From contig JAGTVF010000139.1 in assembly GCA_018224315.1 (NCBI GenBank), forward strand, positions 1-10,944: a stretch of DNA of 10,944 nucleotides, given 5' to 3'. A model generated the notes under the pieces. The model was not told where the DNA came from. It made no database searches and saw only the letters and a program-made list of their open reading frames with translations. This DNA comes from Desulfobacterales bacterium (GTDB lineage: Bacteria > Desulfobacterota > Desulfobacteria > Desulfobacterales > Desulfosalsimonadaceae). Shown piece by piece: positions 6,546-10,944 of this stretch. Position 1 is the first letter of the stretch; the number at the start of each line of letters is the position of its first letter. The translations under genes were made by a program, and so were the position numbers.

Positions 6546-7448
6546 ATGATTCTGCAAACTACCGGTCCTGTAACGTCTTTGCTGCATGTGCTCGGCCCTT
6601 CTGATCTGCCGGCTTTTCTGATTTGCTCCGAGCTGCCGGTTCTCATTGATGCGGGCATGAGCGCCGTGGCCCCCCAATATATCCGTGAGGCAAAGAATTT
6701 GTTAAACGGCTGCGGCCCTGCTGACCTGTTTTTGACCCATGTGCATTATGATCACTGCGGAGCGGCGGCATGGCTGAAAAAAGCTTTTCCGGAAATGCGC
6801 ATCTGCTGCTCAGAAATCGGAAAAGATCTGCTCACGCGTCCCAATGCGGTTGCCACCATCGGAGAGCTAAACCATGCCGGTGCCGGCTATCTCCAACAGA
6901 TGGGCCAGGCTGACAAGGAGGCCCCGGAATTTGAGATCTTTGAAGTAGACCGGGTTATAGAAGACGGCCAGCGCATTGCCCTGGCACCGGATCTGAGCCT
7001 GCAGGCGTTTGCCACCCCGGGCCATACCCGGGATTCCATGAGCTTTTACATCCCGGAACAAAAAATTCTGCTTACCGGAGAAGCGGCCGGCATCATGGCA
7101 CCGGACGGCTATATTTTTTCCGAGTGGCTAACGGATTACACCGATTATATGAACTCCCTGGAAAAACTGGCCGGCCTGGAAGTCGAGATCCTGTGCCCCG
7201 GCCACGGGTTTGTGCTCACCGGAAAAGATGCCGCCGACTACATGCCCAGGGCCATTGAAAGCGGCCACAGGTTCCGGGAACTGATTGAAACCACCCTTGA
7301 GCAAACCGACTGGGACGTGGAGCAAGCCAAGCAGCACATCAAGCAGATTGAGTATGACCCGCTTGCCGATCCCAAACAGCCGGAGTTTGCTTATCTGTTA
7401 AATCTGGATGCAAAGATTCGGGCGGTTATGCGCGTTTGTACCCAGTGA
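6546..7448 (+). CDS. Metallo-beta-lactamase-fold hydrolase
   Basis: A 300-residue MBL-superfamily protein of the glyoxalase-II/lactonase-like type. Metal motifs are THVHYDHCG (64-72, the HxHxDH signature), TPGHT (147-151), LLTGEAAG (165-172) and CPGH (197-200). The position normally held by the metal-bridging Asp (TGD) appears to be Glu169. Such enzymes hydrolyse thioesters, lactones or similar bonds with two metal ions; the substrate cannot be read from sequence. The C-terminal about 80 residues are helical and probably shape the active site. I chose ATG 6546-6548 because AGGAG lies five bases upstream; an in-frame ATG at 6498 has no ribosome site and would add a Phe/Leu-rich stretch translated from AT-rich leader. 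No signal peptide is seen from this start. The gene is divergent from the CBS-permease operon, sharing its promoter region, and convergent with the phosphoesterase gene. Confidence 0.9.
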   Translation: MILQTTGPVTSLLHVLGPSDLPAFLICSELPVLIDAGMSAVAPQYIREAKNLLNGCGPADLFLTHVHYDHCGAAAWLKKAFPEMRICCSEIGKDLLTRPNAVATIGELNHAGAGYLQQMGQADKEAPEFEIFEVDRVIEDGQRIALAPDLSLQAFATPGHTRDSMSFYIPEQKILLTGEAAGIMAPDGYIFSEWLTDYTDYMNSLEKLAGLEVEILCPGHGFVLTGKDAADYMPRAIESGHRFRELIETTLEQTDWDVEQAKQHIKQIEYDPLADPKQPEFAYLLNLDAKIRAVMRVCTQ

Positions 7449-7457
7449 TCCGGTGAT

Positions 7458-7484
7458 GGCCGCCCGCGATATCCGGGCCTGGCC
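7458..7484. terminator. Weak imperfect hairpin between convergent genes
   Basis: GCCCG (7462-7466) pairs with CGGGC (7474-7478), and GGCC (7458-7461) pairs with GGCC (7481-7484) across a 2-nt bulge. It fills most of the 36-bp gap between the hydrolase stop and the phosphoesterase stop. No T-run follows on either strand, so a terminator role is weakly supported. Confidence 0.25.
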
Positions 7485-8867
7485 TCAGAAATCATCCGGC
7501 TGCTGCCAGGAGTTGGTTTCCAGGTCAATGACCAGGCGGTTGTCTGCCGGGGGCAAATCCGTCCACCAGCCCTCCACCAGGTCTTTTTGAAAAAATACAA
7601 CCAATCTGCCCATTATCCCGGTGCCTTTTGTGCTGATAACCGTATCGGGTTGCTTTTCGTCGCCTGCCAGATGGGCCAGGTAGGCCTCTGCGATCTGCGG
7701 GGCCAGAAGATCCATGCCGTTTTCTGAAACATGGTATTTTTCCAGTGCATCCCTGGCCAGGCCCAGGGTGCCTTCCAGGGCAAAGTTGCGGGCATAATCG
7801 GCAAAACCTTCGGGCATGGAATCAATGGCTTTGATAAAGCGGCTTTCAATGGTGCAGGTCTGGTCAGCGGATATGGTGATTTTGCGCCAGGGACAGGGCC
7901 AGGTCACCAGGGAGCCGGTTTCAATGTCAAATACCGGGTTTGGAAGATCTGCAAACTGTTTTACCGTTATGTCCTGGGCGTGGAAATGGCCGGTAAACAC
8001 CAGGCGCACCCCATAGGCGGTCAGCAGGCGGGCAATTGTTTCACTGTGATCCACCACATATTCGCCGTAGTATTTTTCATTTCCGGGGTAATGGGCCACC
8101 AGGCCGTGATGCATCATGGCAATGGCGGCCTTGTTGTTTTCCCGGGCTTGTATCAGCATGTCCTCAAGCCATTTAAGGGTGCTGTCTGAAAAACGGCCGT
8201 TTACCACCGGGTGGCCGCCGGGCTCATTTTCACGCCACAGGCATGAATCCAGGGCAAAAAGCCAGAGCCCGTCCACGGGTTCGGCCACATAGCTCAACGA
8301 TGCGGGATCACGGGCAATGGCATCATCGTATCCGTAAGCGCTGTAAATCCTGCTGAATTCACCGGGCTCCACGGTGGCCACCGGCCGGCTGCCTTCATTG
8401 GTATAGCGCACCGCCTCGGGGTTGCGGACATCATGATTGCCCGGGACCACATAAATGTCGGCCGTCGGGTGCAGGCGGCTGATTTTTTCAGCCACCCGCT
8501 GGTGGTTAATGCGCTCGCCGTCCTTGGTCATGTCCCCGCAAATGAGAATGAAGTCAGCAGGTTGCGTTTGTATCTCAGAAGCGGCGGCCTCCAGGATTTC
8601 ATCGCTGAGGGCCAGCATTTTCCGGTCTTCCTGGATGTAGCGGGCAAAGTCGGGCCCCGAGGTGCCAAGGCCAGGGTGGTAATAATGCGGATCAGTGAGC
8701 ACAATAAAGCGGACGGCGGGGTAATCGGCTGGCTGCGGCAGCCTATGGGAAAGCTGTGGATCCTGCGGATACCGGAAAGAGGCCGGATCCGGTCCGGATT
8801 TGCCGCAATTTGCACAAAATATGCAGGCGATGAAGAACAAAATCAGGGCAATGGGCCGGTTACGCAT
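7485..8867 (-). CDS. Exported calcineurin-like metallophosphoesterase
   Basis: 460 residues from the chosen start. The N-terminus (MRNRP, then a hydrophobic run at 6-18 and Cys15, Cys18, Cys21) is an export signal and possibly a lipoprotein signal, though no cysteine has an ideal lipobox. The catalytic domain (about 50-300) shows all metallophosphoesterase motifs: TDPH (58-61), GDMTKDGE (111-118), GNHD (143-146), MMHH (241-244) and GHFH (283-286). These bind two metals and cleave phosphoester bonds; the order resembles CpdA-like phosphodiesterases, but the substrate is unknown. The C-terminal about 150 residues are not recognised. It probably acts in the periplasm or at the membrane. The start at 8865-8867 is set by AAGGAGG six bases upstream; in-frame ATGs at 8900 and 8942 lack ribosome sites and lie at or upstream of the predicted promoter. 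The gene is convergent with the MBL-fold gene and divergent from UspA. Confidence 0.92.
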   Translation of the reverse strand: MRNRPIALILFFIACIFCANCGKSGPDPASFRYPQDPQLSHRLPQPADYPAVRFIVLTDPHYYHPGLGTSGPDFARYIQEDRKMLALSDEILEAAASEIQTQPADFILICGDMTKDGERINHQRVAEKISRLHPTADIYVVPGNHDVRNPEAVRYTNEGSRPVATVEPGEFSRIYSAYGYDDAIARDPASLSYVAEPVDGLWLFALDSCLWRENEPGGHPVVNGRFSDSTLKWLEDMLIQARENNKAAIAMMHHGLVAHYPGNEKYYGEYVVDHSETIARLLTAYGVRLVFTGHFHAQDITVKQFADLPNPVFDIETGSLVTWPCPWRKITISADQTCTIESRFIKAIDSMPEGFADYARNFALEGTLGLARDALEKYHVSENGMDLLAPQIAEAYLAHLAGDEKQPDTVISTKGTGIMGRLVVFFQKDLVEGWWTDLPPADNRLVIDLETNSWQQPDDF

Positions 8868-8900
8868 GCGCTGCCTCCTTGCTGTGGAGATTTGTTTCAT

Positions 8901-8909
8901 TTTATAGCA
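8901..8909 (-). promoter_or_regulatory. Possible extended -10 promoter for metallophosphoesterase
   Basis: On the minus strand TGC-TATAAA (complement of 8901-8909) fits an extended -10 element. No good -35 is seen at 16-18 bp. Transcription would start near 8894, just upstream of the AAGGAGG ribosome site, consistent with the start chosen for the gene. Confidence 0.4.
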
Positions 8910-8998
8910 CACAAGCAAGGGCAGTTTCACGCCAAATTCCACCCGGACGGCAAAAAAATCCGTACAAGGGCGGACACCCGGCGGACTGAAGTCGAAAT

Positions 8999-9035
8999 GA
9001 CCCGGTCTTTTTCCGGGTTTTCCGGTTGGCGCCGG
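8999..9035 (+). other. Two small GC hairpins upstream of uspA-type gene
   Basis: ACCCGG (9000-9005) pairs with CCGGGT (9013-9018) and is followed by TTTCC. CCGG (9022-9025) can pair with CCGG (9032-9035). They lie 70-100 bp before the UspA start, in the gap between divergent genes where no plus-strand gene precedes. They could sit in the UspA leader. I see no convincing promoter for UspA in this gap. Confidence 0.25.
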
Positions 9036-9104
9036 CTTGTTTTCATGTCTATTTTTGTTTTGTCAAAGGAAAAGATTCACCCCATGTCCCAGGGAGGCTT
9101 GCCC

Positions 9105-9620
9105 ATGTTTAAAGAAATTGAATCCATATTGTTTGCCACCAACCTTTCGGAAAACTGCCGGCCGGCACTGGATGCCGCCATGGCCATGGCCACCTGCCAT
9201 CAGGCGGAACTGGTGCTGCTCCATGTCATTGACCGGGAGGTGCCGGGTCAGATTGAGGAGCATTTCAAGGGGGTTCTGGGAGAGGAAAAATGGGCGGCAA
9301 TCAAACTGGAGCACGAACAGGATGCCCGCCATGCTTTGATCGGGAAGATGTCCACGGATAAACTCAGCCGCAAGGTGATTCAGCGCTACTGCCGGGATGC
9401 GGGCATGGATCCGGCCACCTGTGAATTTCCCTGGCGCGAGATTGTGGCCGCAAACAGCGACATTGCCGGCACCATTGTTTCCGAGTGCAATGAAAACCAC
9501 TGTGACATGATTGTCATGGGCAGCCGCAAAGGGTTTCTGGGCGGAAATGCTGTGGGGTCGGCCATCAAGGCGGTTTTGCGCAAATCCAAACTCCCGGTGC
9601 TGGTGGTGCCGGCTCAATAA
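9105..9620 (+). CDS. Universal stress protein (UspA family)
   Basis: 171 residues, one Usp domain with an alpha/beta nucleotide-binding fold: N-terminal IESILFATNLSE (5-16), a central ELVLLHVID strand (35-43), and the C-terminal DMIVMGSRKGFL ... GSAIKAVL ... LPVLVVP (134-169). The glycine loop runs G-x3-G-x7-GS rather than the classical G-x2-G-x9-GS of ATP-binding members, so ATP binding is likely but not certain. About 45 residues between strands (44-90) are longer than in minimal Usp proteins. Such cytosolic proteins accumulate under stress or energy limitation. The start at 9105 is chosen because AGGGAGG lies seven bases upstream; ATG 9084 is a weaker option, and the open frame reaching far upstream is only antisense to the phosphoesterase. 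The stop codon lies inside the 3' end of the opposing gene. Confidence 0.92.
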   Translation: MFKEIESILFATNLSENCRPALDAAMAMATCHQAELVLLHVIDREVPGQIEEHFKGVLGEEKWAAIKLEHEQDARHALIGKMSTDKLSRKVIQRYCRDAGMDPATCEFPWREIVAANSDIAGTIVSECNENHCDMIVMGSRKGFLGGNAVGSAIKAVLRKSKLPVLVVPAQ

Positions 9621-10003
9621 AAGCGGTTTGCGGCTTTATCTTGGTCTTTGAGCCGTTTTTTTGCGTATTTGACCGGAAAATCAGGATGAAGCAGATAAGG
9701 ACGCATGTTTTTATCAAAATCCGCCCGAAGGCTTTCAAAAACTTCGGATTTTTCCTGCTGGTCAATAAACCGGCGTTGACGGGTATGCTCCCAGACAAGG
9801 GGATCGCCCAGGCGGTTTTTGATCTCTTCGGCCGGGGGTAGATCATCGCCGTCTTTTTTTGGGCAAAGGCTGTTGATAGAAATGGAAAGGCGGGCGCACA
9901 GGATCACCCGTATCCGGTCTCCGATCTGGGGGACAGATGTGTCAAAAATTTCCAGTACAGCCTGGTTGTCCAGAACTTGTTTTTCAATCAATGTTTCTTC
10001 CAT
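9614..10003 (-). CDS. Conserved-looking hypothetical protein
   Basis: 129 residues; I do not recognise a family. It appears cytosolic, with no signal peptide or membrane helix. The N-terminal half mixes short hydrophobic strands (VLEIFD, RIRVILCARLSISI) and the C-terminal half is charged and probably helical (EVFESLRADFDKNM ... KYAKKRLKDQDKAANRF). The ATG (10001-10003) has AAGGA about 11 bases upstream, a loose but usable spacing. It reads in the same direction as the helicase, 83 bp downstream of it, with a long hairpin in the gap, so transcription may come partly by read-through. Its TGA (9614-9616) lies 2 bp before the UspA TAA on the other strand; the two genes overlap tail to tail by 7 bp. 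The coding call rests on length, ribosome site and fit with its neighbours. Confidence 0.7.
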   Translation of the reverse strand: MEETLIEKQVLDNQAVLEIFDTSVPQIGDRIRVILCARLSISINSLCPKKDGDDLPPAEEIKNRLGDPLVWEHTRQRRFIDQQEKSEVFESLRADFDKNMRPYLLHPDFPVKYAKKRLKDQDKAANRFY

Positions 10004-10043
10004 ATATTGGATAGTCCTTGTTTTGTTCAGGTTGGATCATGGC

Positions 10044-10089
10044 TGACCGCCTCGCAAAGTCGTTTTTAGACGACTTTGCGAGGCGGTCA
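10044..10089. terminator. Perfect 20-bp inverted repeat at the helicase stop codon
   Basis: Arms at 10044-10063 and 10070-10089 are exact reverse complements around a 6-nt loop (TTTTAG on the plus strand). The minus-strand stem begins with the helicase stop codon TGA (10087-10089). Stability must be high, which suggests a transcript end or RNA stabiliser, but no T-run follows on the minus strand (GCCATGATCC comes next), so it is not a canonical intrinsic terminator. Confidence 0.6.
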
Positions 10090-10944
10090 ATCTTTGTTGT
10101 CCGGAAAAAGCCGCAGTTGCATCTGCCGGGGTTTTTTGCGGGAAAAATCGTCTGCAGCCGGTTTTTTCAGACTCCGGGAGAGTTCCTCCATAAACGGCGA
10201 AGGTTTTTGTTGCCGGGTTTGTCCGTAGATTTTACGGGTGCGGGCCGAGCACAGAAACAGCTCGGACATGGCCCGGGTGACCCCCACATAAAAAAGCCGC
10301 CGCTCCTCATCAGCGTCTGCGCAACTGCCGTCCGCTCCATGATAGGGAATCAGCCCATCTTCGCATCCAGCGACAAAAACCACCGGAAACTCCAGGCCCT
10401 TGGCCGCGTGCAGGGTCAAAAGCGAGACCTTTTCGCTGCTGTCTTTGCAGAAATCCGGATCTGAGCAAAGGGCCAGCGTTTCTGTAAATCCCCGGCCATC
10501 TGGGCCAAAGGCCCCGGCCATCCGGCGCAGTTCGGCTATGGTCTCTTTTGTGCGCACGTCGGCTTCGGGCAGAAAAGGCCCGAGCCATTGAAAAATTTTT
10601 TCCAGTTTTTCGGGCGCGGTATTCGTTCGGGTGCCTGTTTCCAGATCTGTCAACTGGTTGACAAAACGCTCCAGGCTTTTTGATGCCCCGGAACTCAGGT
10701 TTTTTACCCCGGTCCGGTGGGTCTCTGCCATCAGGCCGTTGACCGAAAGCCCGTGCCTGCGGCCCTGTGCCTTGAGATCGGCCAGGTCTTTTTGGGGAAA
10801 ATCAGGAAAAAGCGTCGCCAGGACCCTGAGCAGGTCCCGGCTGGCCGCGCATCCCTCCAGGATCTTGAGGGCTGAAACCGGTTCTGCAATGCCTGCGGCC
10901 TCCCAGGCATGGGCCTTGCTGGCCAGCCGGCAGGGAATCCCGGC
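10087..10944 (-). CDS. UvrD/Rep-type superfamily 1 helicase, C-terminal part (cut by window edge)
   Basis: 285 residues are visible and the frame stays open to the right edge, so the N-terminal ATPase core (Walker A and B) lies outside. The internal Met at 10729-10731 is not the start: upstream codons continue the helicase fold, beginning AGIPCRLASKAHAWEAAGI, which resembles the GIPF...F.ER segment of UvrD domain 2. Helicase motif V (LLTLHAAKGLEFPVVF, about 10375-10422) and motif VI (EERRLFYVGVTRA, about 10270-10308) are intact. These couple ATP hydrolysis to 3'-5' unwinding of DNA in repair and restart. The tail ends in a basic, Gln-rich stretch (SRKKPRQMQLRLFPDNKD), possibly a protein- or DNA-contact peptide. 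Whether this is UvrD, PcrA, Rep or a larger fusion cannot be decided from this part. The stop codon forms the base of a 20-bp hairpin. Confidence 0.92.
   Translation of the reverse strand, partial: AGIPCRLASKAHAWEAAGIAEPVSALKILEGCAASRDLLRVLATLFPDFPQKDLADLKAQGRRHGLSVNGLMAETHRTGVKNLSSGASKSLERFVNQLTDLETGTRTNTAPEKLEKIFQWLGPFLPEADVRTKETIAELRRMAGAFGPDGRGFTETLALCSDPDFCKDSSEKVSLLTLHAAKGLEFPVVFVAGCEDGLIPYHGADGSCADADEERRLFYVGVTRAMSELFLCSARTRKIYGQTRQQKPSPFMEELSRSLKKPAADDFSRKKPRQMQLRLFPDNKD

Noticed and set aside
8868..8942. Longer N-terminus of the metallophosphoesterase (ATG at 8942 or 8900)
   Set aside because: There is no ribosome site, and the extra residues would precede the export signal. The AAGGAGG site fits ATG 8867.
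8433..9104. Upstream extension of the UspA frame
   Set aside because: The extension is antisense to the phosphoesterase and lacks Usp features; the AGGGAGG site sets the start at 9105.

Overview
The window looks like a chromosomal segment of a moderately GC-rich Gram-negative bacterium. A Desulfobacterota (sulfate-reducer-like) host is my best guess. It rests on gene content and sequence style (a DASS/SLC13 anion permease with its own CBS protein, a kinase-FGE fusion, UspA) and was not tested phylogenetically. Genes are tightly packed, with good Shine-Dalgarno sites. I see no tRNA, rRNA, insertion sequence, CRISPR array or phage gene.

Layout. (1) At 2-601 (+) is the 3' part of a SatD-like protein with a C-terminal helix-turn-helix-like tail. 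It converges on a probable bidirectional terminator. (2) At 633-3747 (-) a signalling cluster reads, in transcription order: a four-helix membrane protein of unknown function, a PP2C Ser/Thr phosphatase, and a Ser/Thr kinase fused to an FGE-sulfatase (SUMF1-type) domain. Kinase and phosphatase are 2 bp apart, and the kinase uses a TTG start whose ribosome site lies inside the last phosphatase codons. (3) At 3875-6119 (-) is a CBS-domain protein followed by a DASS/SLC13 anion permease. A long 17/18-bp inverted repeat separates this operon from the membrane-protein gene. (4) At 6120-6545 is an AT-rich divergent promoter region. Two sigma70-type promoters face away from each other with overlapping -35 boxes inside a small palindrome. 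One drives CBS-permease with a leader of about 305 nt; the other drives the next gene. (5) At 6546-7448 (+) is a metallo-beta-lactamase-fold hydrolase, convergent with an exported metallophosphoesterase (7485-8867, -). (6) At 9105-9620 (+) is a UspA-type protein whose stop codon lies inside the 3' end of an opposing unknown gene (9614-10003, -). (7) At 10087-10944 (-) is the C-terminal part of a UvrD/Rep-type helicase, which continues past the window edge. Its stop codon forms the base of a perfect 20-bp hairpin.

How the genes may work together. The kinase and phosphatase very likely write and erase the same phosphorylations. The FGE-type domain lacks one of the two catalytic cysteines of true formylglycine-generating enzymes, so it is probably a binding or structural module. 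The CBS protein probably senses adenine nucleotides and adjusts the anion permease made from the same transcript; the permease's two sodium-site motifs are altered relative to the textbook SNT motif. I found no clear case for a wholly new system. The most unusual pieces are the kinase-FGE/PP2C/membrane cluster, the overlapping divergent promoters, and the two long intercistronic hairpins.
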